From assembly GCA_936941155.1 (NCBI GenBank), contig CAKZJE010000034.1:1-64000 (forward strand): a stretch of 64,000 nt of DNA, in the 5' to 3' direction. This document shows, piece after piece, positions 26,794 to 36,802 of the stretch; within the stretch, counting starts at the first letter, position 1; the number at the start of each line of letters is the position of its first letter. Under the pieces are notes generated by a model. That model was not told the origin of the DNA. It was given only the letters and a program-made list of their open reading frames with translations, and did not search any database. A program made the translations under genes and the position numbers. Source of the DNA: an uncultured Methylomonas sp. GTDB lineage: Bacteria; Pseudomonadota; Gammaproteobacteria; Methylococcales; Methylomonadaceae.

Positions 26794-27435
26794 CTAATGA
26801 ACAAGTGCGTCATATTGCTGCGGCAACTGCAAATCGTTTTCCATAAATTTGAAAAATAGCAAAACTTCCCAGCTTTTAGAAAACGCTGTTCCGACCGCTG
26901 TAAACGGTTTAATTCTGACCTTGCCAGTATGCGCATCGCGTAAACTAATCGAAAACTTGGCTAAACCGCGATCATTAGTCGTTTTATACAACGCCACTTC
27001 TGGAATTTGGACGTTGCCTGCTAGTGGAACTGGTAACGCCATTGCAGGAATCCCTACTAAAGAGCTGGTGTTATCAATGGATAACGCGCCGGTCGCCACT
27101 TCAATAATGGTATCGGCTTTTTTTACATCATCGACTAACACGATTCCCGCTGCCAAAAAACTGTCGCGAATCGCTTGCAAAGCATATAACTCATCGCTGT
27201 TTTTAAAGTTTTTCGCATCGACAAAACTTTTTCCTAAGCCGCTGGCAAGATTGCTCTGCACTTGACCATTATTATCGGTGGTTAAGGCAGTTGCAGCGCG
27301 TTCTGCGGCGGTTGAAACTAAAACTTGGCTTAAGGCGGTGCGTCTAGGTTCTGTTGTTTTCCAAAGCGTGCCGCATCCTGATAAGTTGACAGCAAGTACG
27401 GAAATAAGGAGGGTAAGCGCGGTGTTTTTTTTCAT
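26794..27435 (-). CDS. Lipoprotein of unknown function
   Basis: 213 residues. Lipobox LSGC (Cys21) after a short signal peptide, so outer- or inner-membrane anchored. The segment PRRTALSQVLVSTAAERA, then ADTIIEVATGALSIDNTSSLVGIPAM, recalls a family of uncharacterised proteobacterial lipoproteins annotated as DUF6655-like (low certainty). Alone on the minus strand between two repeats. Confidence 0.78.
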   Translation of the reverse strand: MKKNTALTLLISVLAVNLSGCGTLWKTTEPRRTALSQVLVSTAAERAATALTTDNNGQVQSNLASGLGKSFVDAKNFKNSDELYALQAIRDSFLAAGIVLVDDVKKADTIIEVATGALSIDNTSSLVGIPAMALPVPLAGNVQIPEVALYKTTNDRGLAKFSISLRDAHTGKVRIKPFTAVGTAFSKSWEVLLFFKFMENDLQLPQQYDALVH

Positions 27436-27577
27436 GGTTTTGTTACGTTCTAAATGTGAGTCCTAATAAGAAATGTAGTTGCTACGCGCTGTTTGTCAAG
27501 AAACCGATAAAAACACAGGGGTAATTTGCAATTTAGATAGTGGATTTTACACGCAGTAATAAATTACAAAAATTTTT

Positions 27578-27595
27578 AAGACGACTGGTCGTCTT
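27578..27595. repeat. Family B palindrome, copy 4
   Basis: AAGACGACTGGTCGTCTT, flanked by AATTTTT and GAAAATTT. Confidence 0.85.
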
Positions 27596-27737
27596 GAAAA
27601 TTTCAGAGCGTTAAAAACAGGTAAAAGAATCAATTTGTTCTCGTTTTGTTCTTGTTCCGACGCAGCGTGTGGGAATAAGATAAAGTGTTAATGCTGCGAT
27701 TGCTGCTGTTAAGTTTGTAAGCAATTATTGCAAAATG

Positions 27738-27826
27738 TCTGAATCATGATTTGCAAGATTAAAAGATGAACAGGATAACGGCAAAATCAAGTCAATCCTA
27801 AAATCTTGAAAATCCTGCTTCAGATA
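27738..27826. repeat. Family F dispersed repeat, copy 2
   Basis: TCTGAATCATGATTTGCAAG ... CTTGAAAATCCTGCTTCAGA, matching the copy at 97-186 in layout. Confidence 0.6.
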
Positions 27827-27839
27827 AAAGGATAAAGAT

Positions 27840-29780
27840 TTACATTCTGGAAACACGAAAACCAAGGTTGAGCTTCACACCATCGGGGGAGTTCCTGAAG
27901 CGCATAGCCGAACGCAGACACATCGGGTAGATGTCCCAAGAACCACCCCTGATCACCCGATAGTTGTTAGAGCTATTACCAGCTGCGCATTTTCTTTCGC
28001 TACCATCATAATTTTCTACATAAGCTGAACAAGTCCATTCCCCTACATTGCCGTGCATATCATACAAATTCCAAGCATTGGCAGGAAAACTGCCGACAGG
28101 TAATGTTTTTCTCCGATATTTGCCTTTTTTGCCGTTGCCATACACATAATCACCATTGTAATTGGCTTGGTCTGTGGAAATCGTTTCCCCAAACGCAAAC
28201 GGCGTGCTTGTGCCAGCCCGACAGGCATATTCCCACTGCGCTTCAGTTGGCAAACAATAACTCTTTCCGGTTTGTTCAGATAGCCATTCACAATACGCCA
28301 TTGCATCAAACCACGACACATTAATCACTGGACGTTGCCAACGCCCCCAACCTTCGTCATCCGGATTTTCTCTGGGGAGTACTTTAAAAAAAATAAATCT
28401 TTTTTTTATTTTTGTTTGTTCGCAAAACAAATCGTATTCGGCAAACGTTACTGCAAATTGCCCGATATAAAATGGCTTTTCTATAGTCATAGGATGTTGT
28501 TTTTCGTATTCTTGTCTTCTTTCTTCTGTCTCAGGCGATCCCATTAAAAAACTGCCTGCGGGGATTAACACCATTTTGGGCGCAAGTGCGCCGCATTTCA
28601 TTTTGTCCTGGATAATGAAAGTCCGATTAACCTCTATTTTTGTACCTTCATAGATGCCTTGAATAATCGTGTTTTGATTTGTTTGTTCCGAAACAACAGA
28701 TGCAGAAATTATTTTTTCTGGTAGTTTTGTCTCTTTAACAGGATTCAGCCAACAACTTTGCAACTCTTTCAAAACTTGCGCCACATCAGCAGGACGTTTG
28801 TCTATCTCCAACTGCAAACAGGCCAACGCCACTTTATGCAAAGCCACGCTCGCCTCATCGGTTTGCTGCAAACGTGAAAACGCTGCCCCTTGCCTGCGGT
28901 CTTCAACAGACGGCGGCGGGTGTCCATGCAAACACAAATAAATCACCGCTCCCAACGAATACAAATCGGTGCGCTGGTCGCAACGCCCACCGCTTAACTG
29001 TTCCGGCGCAATAAAAGTGCCAGTTCCCAAAGTTGTTCCTGAATGCAAAGTGCCACGCGCACCGACACGCGCCAAGCCAAAATCCATTAACACGGGCATT
29101 GCTTTTAGACCTTCCAGGTTTTTAAAACCTGGAAGGTCTGCACCGCATAGAAAAATATTATTCGCGCTAATATCACGATGATAGATTTTCTTGCCGTGCA
29201 AATCTTGCAAGGTTTCCAGCAACGGTTTTAACCAGCCACAAATCGCACTCGTAGACATAATTTTGCCATAAGGATTTTCTTTATCAGGCTTTAAATAATT
29301 CCCCAACGGCTGACCGTACAAACGTTCCATTAACAAATAAGTCGTTTTATTCTGCTCTCTAATCAATCCCGCATAGCGCACCACGCCCGATTTTATCGGC
29401 GGATAGTCATAACAAGAACGCAATAATTCGCCCTCGCTAATAAAACGACTATGCCAAGCATCCAAAAAATCCTGATTTGATTTTGGATTAACCGTTTTGC
29501 CGTCTAAGCCACGTTTGGCTAAGTCTTGCGGATAATATTCTTTCACCGCAAGAGCCAATCCATCTTCAATTCTCAAGGCAGCATACACAATCGCAAAACT
29601 GCCTTCGCCCAACACGCGCCCTAATACATAGTCATTTCCAAGCGTGGTAAACAAAGGCAAATAATGCAAAGCGGCTTCTTTTTGCAAATACTCATCGCGA
29701 TTAAATTGGCAATGCGGACAAATCGCGCTTGAGCTAGGTTGAAAACAATCAGGACAATGTGTTGCTTGCTGGTAGTTCAT
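27840..29780 (-). CDS. Ser/Thr protein kinase fused to a formylglycine-enzyme (SUMF1-type) domain
   Basis: 646 residues from the ATG at 29780. Order: zinc ribbon (Cys9, 12, 21, 24), Hanks-type kinase (about 50-345), linker, FGE-sulfatase domain (about 403-646). Kinase motifs are present: GEGSFAIV (58-65), Lys80, HRD at 201-203, DFG at 233-235, APEQ. Between HRDISANNIFLCG and VLMDFG lie about 14 residues (GADLPGFKNLEGLK-type) encoded by the family A palindrome, an in-frame insertion absent from ordinary kinases. The FGE domain has PAGSFLMGS, CRLPTEAQWEYACRAG-like and GGSW-GFR motifs, but is more often a ligand-binding or C-type-lectin-like module in such fusions. Located after tex on the same strand. 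Confidence 0.9.
   Translation of the reverse strand: MNYQQATHCPDCFQPSSSAICPHCQFNRDEYLQKEAALHYLPLFTTLGNDYVLGRVLGEGSFAIVYAALRIEDGLALAVKEYYPQDLAKRGLDGKTVNPKSNQDFLDAWHSRFISEGELLRSCYDYPPIKSGVVRYAGLIREQNKTTYLLMERLYGQPLGNYLKPDKENPYGKIMSTSAICGWLKPLLETLQDLHGKKIYHRDISANNIFLCGADLPGFKNLEGLKAMPVLMDFGLARVGARGTLHSGTTLGTGTFIAPEQLSGGRCDQRTDLYSLGAVIYLCLHGHPPPSVEDRRQGAAFSRLQQTDEASVALHKVALACLQLEIDKRPADVAQVLKELQSCWLNPVKETKLPEKIISASVVSEQTNQNTIIQGIYEGTKIEVNRTFIIQDKMKCGALAPKMVLIPAGSFLMGSPETEERRQEYEKQHPMTIEKPFYIGQFAVTFAEYDLFCEQTKIKKRFIFFKVLPRENPDDEGWGRWQRPVINVSWFDAMAYCEWLSEQTGKSYCLPTEAQWEYACRAGTSTPFAFGETISTDQANYNGDYVYGNGKKGKYRRKTLPVGSFPANAWNLYDMHGNVGEWTCSAYVENYDGSERKCAAGNSSNNYRVIRGGSWDIYPMCLRSAMRFRNSPDGVKLNLGFRVSRM
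29107..29139. repeat. Family A palindrome, copy 5 (inside the kinase catalytic domain)
   Basis: Full 33-bp unit, translated in the kinase gene between the catalytic loop and the DFG motif. It preserves the reading frame and both flanking motifs. Confidence 0.93.
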
Positions 29781-29850
29781 TGAAGTATCCAAGTTCAATT
29801 TATGATTTTTTCTCGTTCTACGCACTACGTTGGGAACAAGAGCTATGCTT

Positions 29851-32106
29851 TTATTTATTTGGACGCAACACCGCAAACGGATTATTTCTGACCGCCGTTT
29901 GTTTCGGCATCGCTGCTTTTGGCGCAGATTTTTGTGGCTGAATTTCGCCGTCTTTTTTCATCGTTAAGGCAATCCGTTTTCGCGCTACATCCACTTCCAC
30001 CACTTTCACCTTCACCATTTGCCCCGCTTTCACCACATCGCGCGGGTCTTTTACAAACACATCTGCAAGTTGCGAAATATGCACTAAACCATCCTGATGC
30101 ACACCAATATCCACAAACGCGCCGAAATTCGCCACATTCGTCACCACGCCTTCCAATTCCATCCCGACTTTTAAATCGCTGATGCTTTCCACGCCTTCTT
30201 TAAACTGCGCACTTTTAAACTCAGGACGCGGATCACGTCCCGGTTTTTCCAATTCCAACAAAATATCCGTTACAGTTGGAATTCCAAAAAACTCATTGGT
30301 GAAATCTTTTGGATTCAACAAACGTAAAAAACTGCTTTGCCCAATAATGTCACGAATGGATTTACCACTTTTTTCGATAATCGCATTCACTACCGGATAG
30401 GCTTCAGGATGCACCGCAGAAGCATCGAGCGGATTTTCGCCATTCATAATGCGCAAAAAACCTGCCGCTTGTTCATACGCTTTTTCACCTAAACGCGGGA
30501 CTTTTTTCAGTTGTTTGCGATTGCTGAACGCGCCGTTTTCATTTCTAAAGCTAACAATATTTTCACTAATCGTATTATTTAAACCAGAGACTTGTTTCAA
30601 CAAGGCGACGGATGCTGTATTCACATCCACTCCGACCGCGTTCACGCAATCCTCAACCACAGCATCCAGACTTTTCGCCAGCTGCACTTGATTCACGTCA
30701 TGTTGATATTGCCCAACGCCAATCGCTTTGGCTTCGATTTTCACCAATTCAGCTAATGGATCTTGCAAACGCCGCGCAATCGAAACCGCGCCGCGCAATG
30801 AAACATCTAACTCAGGAAACTCTTTTGCTGCCAGTTCAGAAGCCGAATAAACCGAAGCTCCGGCTTCTGACACCATGATTTTGCTGAACTTCAAATCGGG
30901 ATAACGTTTCATCAAATCAGCGACTAATTGATCGGTTTCGCGTGAACCTGTGCCGTTACCAATCGAAACTAAAGTAACTTGATGTTTTGAAATGAGTTTT
31001 GCCAAAATTTCAATCGATTCATCCCACGCTTTGCGCGGCGGATGGGGATAAATGGTATCAGTAGTTAATAATTTGCCTGTTGTATCTACCACTGCGACTT
31101 TTACGCCCGTGCGAATCCCAGGGTCTAATCCCATCGTGGCTTTCGCGCCAGCGGGGGCTGCGAGGAGTAAGTCACGCAGATTATTGGCAAATACTTTAAT
31201 CGCTTCCAGTTCGGCGGCTTCTTTCAATCGTTGTTTTAAATCCAAATCAATCCGCGTGAAAAGTTTCACTTTCCAAGCAAACCGCGCGGTTTCTGCCAGC
31301 CAAGCATCCGCAGGTTTATCCGTGCCGCTAATATTCAAATTCTTCATCACAAATTGCGTGTAAAGTTGATGCGCTTCTTTTTCATCCGCTCCCGGCAACA
31401 AGGTCACAGTCAACATATCTTCATTGCGTCCACGAAAAATCGCTAACGCGCGATGTGAAGGGATTTTATGAATCGCCTCGCTGTAATCAAAATAATCTCT
31501 AAACTTTTCTGCTTCGTTTTCTTTGGCTTTGATAACTTCTGACCGCAAAATCCCTTGTTGCCAAATCCGCTCGCGTAATTCACTCAACAAATTCGCATCT
31601 TCGCTGATCCTTTCCATGATAATTTGCCGAGCACCTTCCAAAGCCAGATTCGCATCCGTAATGCCGTGTTCTGAGTTCAAATACTTCAAAGCTTCCTGCT
31701 CAGGAATCAAAGCGTGATTTTCCAGCAACGCATTGGCTAACGGCTCTAATCCTGCATCGCGGGCTTTTTGCGCTTTGGTGTGACGTTTGGGTTTGTAAGG
31801 CAAATACAAATCTTCCAGCAACGTTTTTGTTTCGGCATCGTTAATCGCCAACGCTAATTCTGGCGTTAATTTTCCTTGATTTTCAATGCTTTCCAAAATA
31901 GTGGCGCGGCGCGAGTTTAACTCACGCAAATAACCTAATCGCTCATCTAACGTGCGCAACTGAGTATCATCAAGCCCGCCGGTCATTTCTTTGCGATAGC
32001 GTGAAATAAAAGGTACAGTCGCACCTTCGTCTAAAAGTTTTACCGCAGCGGTAATTTGATGTGAATTAACTGATAACTCTTGGGCAATGCGTAAAATAAC
32101 GTCCAT
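29851..32106 (-). CDS. tex: Tex, transcription accessory/RNA-binding protein
   Basis: 751 residues, near the family's usual length. Order: N-terminal helical domain ([17 protein letters not shown]), YqgF-like RNase-H fold ([16 protein letters not shown]), helix-hairpin-helix motifs ([31 protein letters not shown]), and C-terminal S1 RNA-binding domain (about 640-712, [31 protein letters not shown]). Tex binds nucleic acids and affects transcription elongation and stress survival. The kinase-FGE gene begins 70 bp downstream on the same strand. Confidence 0.97.
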   Translation of the reverse strand: MDVILRIAQELSVNSHQITAAVKLLDEGATVPFISRYRKEMTGGLDDTQLRTLDERLGYLRELNSRRATILESIENQGKLTPELALAINDAETKTLLEDLYLPYKPKRHTKAQKARDAGLEPLANALLENHALIPEQEALKYLNSEHGITDANLALEGARQIIMERISEDANLLSELRERIWQQGILRSEVIKAKENEAEKFRDYFDYSEAIHKIPSHRALAIFRGRNEDMLTVTLLPGADEKEAHQLYTQFVMKNLNISGTDKPADAWLAETARFAWKVKLFTRIDLDLKQRLKEAAELEAIKVFANNLRDLLLAAPAGAKATMGLDPGIRTGVKVAVVDTTGKLLTTDTIYPHPPRKAWDESIEILAKLISKHQVTLVSIGNGTGSRETDQLVADLMKRYPDLKFSKIMVSEAGASVYSASELAAKEFPELDVSLRGAVSIARRLQDPLAELVKIEAKAIGVGQYQHDVNQVQLAKSLDAVVEDCVNAVGVDVNTASVALLKQVSGLNNTISENIVSFRNENGAFSNRKQLKKVPRLGEKAYEQAAGFLRIMNGENPLDASAVHPEAYPVVNAIIEKSGKSIRDIIGQSSFLRLLNPKDFTNEFFGIPTVTDILLELEKPGRDPRPEFKSAQFKEGVESISDLKVGMELEGVVTNVANFGAFVDIGVHQDGLVHISQLADVFVKDPRDVVKAGQMVKVKVVEVDVARKRIALTMKKDGEIQPQKSAPKAAMPKQTAVRNNPFAVLRPNK

Positions 32107-32297
32107 TTTTTCAAAACAAGTGGCTTAAAAACGGGCTATTGTAGCAGCTTGTTAGTGTGACATAGATTACAAAAACACAGTTTAATCAACTACAATGTAT
32201 TTTATTAACAGGGTTATTCAAGCCAGATATATCTTGAAAGGTCTAATAAAAATAATAAGCGGTTAAAGCGCGTTTGTGAGATAAGCAGGAGAAGAAA

Positions 32298-33572
32298 ATG
32301 CTAAAAACAGCACTTGTAGTAGGAACGCAATCCGGCTGTGGTAAAACAACAGTGATGCTGGCTTTATTACAGTATTTGAAAAGTAAAAATTTAGATGTTA
32401 CGGCATTTAAAGCAGGCCCTGACTATCTCGATTCGCTTTGGCATCAAGCCATCACAGGCAAGCCTTCTTATAATTTGGATACGCAAATGATGGGCGCGGA
32501 GGCGTGTCGGCATCAATTCAACAAAGAATCTCAAGGTGTGCCAATTGCCTTAATTGAGGGCGTGATGGGGTTGTTTGACGGTAGAGCTGGCGTAGGCGGC
32601 ATGGGTTCAAGTGCTGAATTAGCGAAGGTTTTAAATATTCCGGTGGTTTTGATTGTCGATGCCAAAGGTATGGCAGGTTCGATTGTGCCTTTGGTGAGTG
32701 GTTTTTGCCACTATGCTGAAAAACGTGGCATTGTTATTTCAGGGATTATTGCGAATCGTGTTGGCAGTGAACATCATGCGAATATTTTGCGTGATTTATT
32801 AAACACACATCAATTGCCGCCCTTATTTGCATGGCTAGAAAAAAACGCTCCAGAATTGCCTGAACGCCATTTAGCTTTAAAAAGACCTGAAATTGAAGAT
32901 GTTCCTGATTTTTTGCCCTTTTTTAATTTGGATGATCGCATTTTAAGCGCGGCTTTGGCTGAGGTTGCGAATAAAAAACAAACAGAGCCGGAACATCCAA
33001 AATTGCTACAAGGGAAAACCATTGCCGTTGCAAAAGATCCTGTGTGCTGTTTTATTTATCCTGCGAATATTAATTGGCTGAAAGAAGAAGGCGCGGAGGT
33101 GCAGTTTTTTTCACCCTTAGGCGGTGAGCCTGTGCCTAAACATGCGGACGCGCTGTGGTTGCCGGGCGGTTATCCTGAGCTGCATGGACAAGAGTTATCA
33201 GAATCAAAAACATGGCGTTCTTTGCATAAATTTATTGAGATGGGCAAACCCGTGTTAGCAGAATGCGGTGGAGCGATGTTACTCGATAAAGAATTGGTTG
33301 ACGCAGAGGGCAAGCGTTGGGCAATGTCTGGTGTTTTTCCGTGTACTTCGGTGATGGAAAAAAGATTAATGTCGCTAGGCTATCGCGAAGAAGAAAATGG
33401 CATGAAAGGGCATGAGTTTCACTATGCGCGACGCGAAAATACTGAAAACTTAGAGCCTTGTTTTAATGTACAAATAGGCGACAAAGGCGTGCGTATGAAA
33501 AATGTGCGGGCTTCTTATATTCACTGGTATTTTTCCAGTGCTCCAGAACAAATGACGAAGTGGTTATCTTGA
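32298..33572 (+). CDS. cobB: Cobyrinate a,c-diamide synthase
   Basis: 424 residues. It amidates the a and c side chains of cobyrinate with glutamine and ATP in cobalamin synthesis. N-terminal P-loop GTQSGCGKTTV with KAGPDYLD, and a C-terminal class I glutamine amidotransferase-like domain with LPGGYPELHG and the nucleophile region LAECGGAM. The CobB/CbiA pathway branch (aerobic or anaerobic) cannot be fixed from this gene alone. Operon with cobO, whose start overlaps the cobB end. No other cobalamin genes are in the window. Confidence 0.94.
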   Translation: MLKTALVVGTQSGCGKTTVMLALLQYLKSKNLDVTAFKAGPDYLDSLWHQAITGKPSYNLDTQMMGAEACRHQFNKESQGVPIALIEGVMGLFDGRAGVGGMGSSAELAKVLNIPVVLIVDAKGMAGSIVPLVSGFCHYAEKRGIVISGIIANRVGSEHHANILRDLLNTHQLPPLFAWLEKNAPELPERHLALKRPEIEDVPDFLPFFNLDDRILSAALAEVANKKQTEPEHPKLLQGKTIAVAKDPVCCFIYPANINWLKEEGAEVQFFSPLGGEPVPKHADALWLPGGYPELHGQELSESKTWRSLHKFIEMGKPVLAECGGAMLLDKELVDAEGKRWAMSGVFPCTSVMEKRLMSLGYREEENGMKGHEFHYARRENTENLEPCFNVQIGDKGVRMKNVRASYIHWYFSSAPEQMTKWLS

Positions 33573-34105
33573 AAAGTAGAGAAAGAAGAAAAGGTATTGT
33601 GTTAGTTAATACGGGCGAAGGCAAAGGAAAATCGTCTAGTGCCTTAGGTATGGTGTTTCGTGCTGCCGGCTGGGGTATGAAGGTTTGCGTGATTCAATAT
33701 ATCAAAGGGCAATGGCAAACCGGTGAGCAAAAAGCCGCGCAGAAATTTGACAATATTGAGTGGCACGCGCTCGGTGATGGTTTTACTTGGGATACTAAAA
33801 ATCCAGAACAGGATATAAAAACCAGTCGTGCGATTTGGGAATTGAGCAAAGAAAAAATTCGCTCAGGTGAGTTTGATTTAGTGCTGCTGGATGAAATTAA
33901 TTATTGCTGCGGTTATCAATGGATTAGTGGGCAAGAAATTGCCGATTTTATTACCGCTGAAAAACCGGATTGGATGCACTTGATTTTAACCGGGCGCAAT
34001 GCCGCGCCTGAAGTGATAGCGTTGGCGCATACCGTGACAGAAATGACTCCGATTAAACACGCTTACAATCAAGGGATTAAAGCAGAACAAGGGATTGAGT
34101 TTTAA
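33560..34105 (+). CDS. cobO: Corrinoid adenosyltransferase (BtuR/CobO)
   Basis: About 178-181 residues. It transfers 5'-deoxyadenosyl from ATP to cob(I)alamin or cobyrinate diamide. P-loop NTGEGKGKSSSALGMVFRA; also VCVIQYIKGQWQTGEQ and the LLDEINYCCGY Walker-B-like block, all diagnostic. Two starts are possible: GTG at 33560, or TTG at 33569 overlapping the cobB stop (TTGA). The shorter start would give an ATGA-style overlap. The usual N-terminal lid extension of about 15 residues is short here. Confidence 0.94.
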   Translation: MVILKSRERRKGIVLVNTGEGKGKSSSALGMVFRAAGWGMKVCVIQYIKGQWQTGEQKAAQKFDNIEWHALGDGFTWDTKNPEQDIKTSRAIWELSKEKIRSGEFDLVLLDEINYCCGYQWISGQEIADFITAEKPDWMHLILTGRNAAPEVIALAHTVTEMTPIKHAYNQGIKAEQGIEF

Positions 34106-34190
34106 TTTTTCTGAAAAAGCCTGGCACGTTAAAAGAGACTATTTAGGATATGATCAACAATAACTTGCCTTAATAGTTGAGGATTCTTTG

Positions 34191-34237
34191 TGTAGAGGCG
34201 ATTTTAATCGCCTAGGGCGAATGAATTCGCCCCTACA
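34191..34237. repeat. Family D variant repeat
   Basis: TGTAGAGGCGATTTTAATCGCCT and GGGCGAATGAATTCGCCCCTACA: the same double-hairpin layout as family D with different stem bases (GGCGATT/AATCGCC). Confidence 0.65.
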
Positions 34238-34277
34238 TCAGCTTTCAAAAATCGGAAGTTATTTTTTAGCCAAATTC

Positions 34278-35003
34278 TTAGTAACATTGCAGCTCTAAGG
34301 CAAATTCATTTTTATGCGTAGCACAGCGAAACAAATAAACTGCGCCAGAATCTCCCCACATCACATCTGCATTATCTTCTGAATCAATTTGGGCAAAAAA
34401 CGCCATTTCATCGCCACAAATAGCACAAACTTTGGTTGTTTCACTTTGAATCCATTTCGGATAACCGCCAATAAAAGTGGCGTAATCTGTAAGGCAACCA
34501 CGCTCAGCCGCTGCCACCTCATAATCCTCATAACGATCATTTTCGCTGAAAATTTGTGCAGCTTCTGGAGATAAAACCTCTAAATCATTGAAATCCGGCA
34601 ATGTTTTGACAGATTGTTCTGTACAAGTACAAGCCGATATTTCATATTCTGAAACATGGCTTGGAGCGATGGCAACATAATTTGCCATGTTAGGGTTTTG
34701 ATAACTGCGAATCAACCATTGCCCTTTTTCCTCATCGCCAAATCCCCAAGGAAAACAGTCAAAACAGTAAAAAAATGTGTGTAAAGAATTTTCGGCTGGC
34801 AGTTTAATTTGCGCGACAAAAGTGAGTTCGTTTTTGCAAGTCGGGCAACTTGCCCAAGTTTCGTTTGCTTCTGCGTAAGGTAAACCACCAAATTTGCTGG
34901 CACAACTTGCCTGTTCAGCCTGTTCAGAATTTGAGAGTTTTAAAAGTAGCGCGGGTTTTATTAAAGGATTTAACAAATCATCTAGTAATTGAGTTTGCGA
35001 CAT
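34278..35003 (-). CDS. DUF1963-like protein (YwqG-type), unknown function
   Basis: 241 residues from the ATG at 35003, with GGGAG ribosome site; a longer frame upstream is not supported. The pattern SKFGGLPYAEANETWASCPTCKNELTFVAQIKLP resembles DUF1963 proteins. Cysteine pairs (CPTC, CICG, and FYCFDCF) could bind zinc. The FAQIDSEDN segment and FRCATHKNEFALELQCY end are typical of the family. It follows a small cysteine-containing protein gene (33-bp gap) on the same strand. Function unknown. Confidence 0.7.
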   Translation of the reverse strand: MSQTQLLDDLLNPLIKPALLLKLSNSEQAEQASCASKFGGLPYAEANETWASCPTCKNELTFVAQIKLPAENSLHTFFYCFDCFPWGFGDEEKGQWLIRSYQNPNMANYVAIAPSHVSEYEISACTCTEQSVKTLPDFNDLEVLSPEAAQIFSENDRYEDYEVAAAERGCLTDYATFIGGYPKWIQSETTKVCAICGDEMAFFAQIDSEDNADVMWGDSGAVYLFRCATHKNEFALELQCY

Positions 35004-35035
35004 TTTTTGACTCCCAAATCTTAATTTACAAATCA

Positions 35036-35191
35036 CTACGGCATTAAATTCAAACGTATATCGCAATTTTCACAGGAAGCTTGTTTGATAGCATTTAGCC
35101 AATCTTGCCATGCCGCAGGGGCTGCTGTAGAGCCATCTTCTAAGAGTGATATTCCACCGAGCAAACCGCCAATATCACTTGATTGAGTCAT
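35036..35191 (-). CDS. Small protein upstream of the DUF1963-like gene
   Basis: 51 residues from the ATG at 35191, preferred because a GAG-containing ribosome site lies in front; an upstream start at 35221 adds 10 residues. Glycine-rich N-terminus (DIGGLLGGISLLEDG), then WQDWLNAIKQASCENCDIRLNLMP with one CENC pair. Not recognised. Probably co-transcribed with the next gene. Confidence 0.5.
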   Translation of the reverse strand: MTQSSDIGGLLGGISLLEDGSTAAPAAWQDWLNAIKQASCENCDIRLNLMP

Positions 35192-35268
35192 CTTATACTC
35201 ATTTTCAAGAAACTTATACATGGCAATATAAGCAATCTTAACCGTTATGTTATCGCTTTCAACAATAA

Positions 35269-36315
35269 TTAATGATTTCTTTGCACAGAAAAGCGGGCTA
35301 ATTGAGAAAGTGCTTCTTTGTAAATGGATTCATCTAAACAAGCGAGTGCATCAATTGCAAGTTGCGCTTGGTGTTGTGCTGCTTGTTCTGTGTATTCAAT
35401 GGCTTGGGTATTTTTAACCACTTCATAAACATCATTAAACGCATCGCGCGAACCTGTTTTAATCGCATCAATAATAATCTGCGCTTGCTCTGGCGTGCCT
35501 TTGGCAATCGCATAAATTAGCGGCAACGTTGGCTTACCTTCTGCTAAATCATCACCTAAATTTTTGCCTAAATCTTCCGTGGTCGCTTTGTAATCTAAAG
35601 CGTCATCAATCAGCTGAAACGCAACGCCTAAATGCTGACCGTATGCTGCAAGCGCGTCTTCAGTGGCTTTGTCTGCGTTAGAAATTACGCCGCCTAAACG
35701 TGTTGCCGCGCTGAATAAAATCGCCGTTTTTCTGGCAATCACTTCTAAATATTTTTCTTCGGTAGTGTCTGGATTATTGCAGTTTAACAATTGCAACACC
35801 TCACCTTCGGCAATTGCGGTGGTGGTTTTGGATAAAATTTCCATCACGCGCATATTGTTAGTGCGCACCATCATTTCAAACGCGCTGGAGTAAAGATAAT
35901 CACCGACTAATACGCTAGCTGCGTTGCCCCACACCGCATTGGCTGATTCTTGTCCACGTCGCAAAGCCGATTCATCAACCACATCATCATGCAGCAATGT
36001 TGCTGTGTGAATAAACTCAATCACTGCCGCTAAAATTAAATGACTATCGTTAGCTCCTCCCAACGCTTTTGCCGCTAATAGCAACAACATAGGGCGCAAT
36101 CGCTTTCCGCCGTTGCTAATAATGTAATGCCCAATTTGATTAATAAGCACTACGTCAGAGCTTAATTCGTTCAAAATAAGCTGATCGACGGCGGCAGCTT
36201 CCGCTAAGGTAAGGTTTTTAATTGCGTCAAAGTCAATAAGTGTCGATGAGTTGGAAGAATCTTGTGATGCCATGGGGAGATGATTAGCTGCTAGGATTTG
36301 ATTAAATCCTGCCAT
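35269..36315 (-). CDS. ispB: Octaprenyl (polyprenyl) diphosphate synthase
   Basis: 348 residues. It builds the long isoprenoid tail of ubiquinone from farnesyl diphosphate and IPP. First Asp-rich motif LLHDDVVDES, second DDALDYKAT; also GGKRLRP and LVGDYLYSSAF, all typical trans-prenyltransferase signatures. The N-terminus is about 25 residues longer than in E. coli IspB, so an internal ATG (MASQDSS) may be the real start. Divergent from rplU, the standard gammaproteobacterial arrangement. Confidence 0.95.
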   Translation of the reverse strand: MAGFNQILAANHLPMASQDSSNSSTLIDFDAIKNLTLAEAAAVDQLILNELSSDVVLINQIGHYIISNGGKRLRPMLLLLAAKALGGANDSHLILAAVIEFIHTATLLHDDVVDESALRRGQESANAVWGNAASVLVGDYLYSSAFEMMVRTNNMRVMEILSKTTTAIAEGEVLQLLNCNNPDTTEEKYLEVIARKTAILFSAATRLGGVISNADKATEDALAAYGQHLGVAFQLIDDALDYKATTEDLGKNLGDDLAEGKPTLPLIYAIAKGTPEQAQIIIDAIKTGSRDAFNDVYEVVKNTQAIEYTEQAAQHQAQLAIDALACLDESIYKEALSQLARFSVQRNH

Positions 36316-36396
36316 GCTATTGAATAAGTTAGGGTGGTGTCAATTACTTTTACGATATTTTGTTTATAATCTTTAACATCTTGTTTGATTTAAAGT

Positions 36397-36425
36397 TTGA
36401 CGAGTGTAACTTTTAAAAATATAAT
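36397..36425 (+). promoter_or_regulatory. Sigma-70 promoter of rplU
   Basis: TTGACG at 36397-36402, spacer of exactly 17, TATAAT at 36420-36425. Strong match, about 48 bases upstream of the rplU start. Confidence 0.85.
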
Positions 36426-36472
36426 GTTTTGTTCACTTAACAGATATTTAATGCTTGATGGAGCTGACGCTG

Positions 36473-36784
36473 ATGTATGCGGTAATTCAAACAGGTGGTA
36501 AACAGTACCGAGTTCAAGAAGGTACTACCTTAAAAATAGAAAAACTAGAGCTTGGAGCCGGCGACAGCATTGAGTTCGACAAAGTTTTAATGGTGCAGGC
36601 TGACGATGCGACCAAAATTGGTCAACCCTTCTTAGAAGGCGGCAAAGTCACTGCAACTGTGTTGTCTCAAGGCAGACATGACAAAGTTAAAATTATAAAA
36701 TTCAGAAGACGTAAGCACCACATGAAACAAATGGGTCATCGTCAATACTATACAGAAGTCCAGATTACTGGAATTTCTGCTTAA
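36473..36784 (+). CDS. rplU: 50S ribosomal protein L21
   Basis: 103 residues from [13 protein letters not shown]; the GGAG site nine bases upstream and the standard length choose this start. It binds 23S rRNA. The [14 protein letters not shown] block is diagnostic. First gene of the rplU-rpmA-obgE operon. Confidence 0.98.
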   Translation: MYAVIQTGGKQYRVQEGTTLKIEKLELGAGDSIEFDKVLMVQADDATKIGQPFLEGGKVTATVLSQGRHDKVKIIKFRRRKHHMKQMGHRQYYTEVQITGISA

Positions 36785-36802
36785 ACTTTAAGGAGTTAAA
36801 CA

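Larger units (their letters stand above)
27436..27839. other. Intergenic stretch with families B and F repeats
   Basis: No gene seen. It contains family B palindrome copy 4 and family F repeat copy 2, located downstream of the kinase gene end and upstream of the lipoprotein gene. Confidence 0.6.

Noticed and set aside
28043-28547. Alternate-frame ORFs in the kinase-FGE gene
   Set aside because: They overlap a well-supported frame and carry no recognisable domains.
32107-32297. Cobalamin riboswitch upstream of cobB
   Set aside because: No B12-box-like core (GCCACTG) and no plausible aptamer helices were seen.
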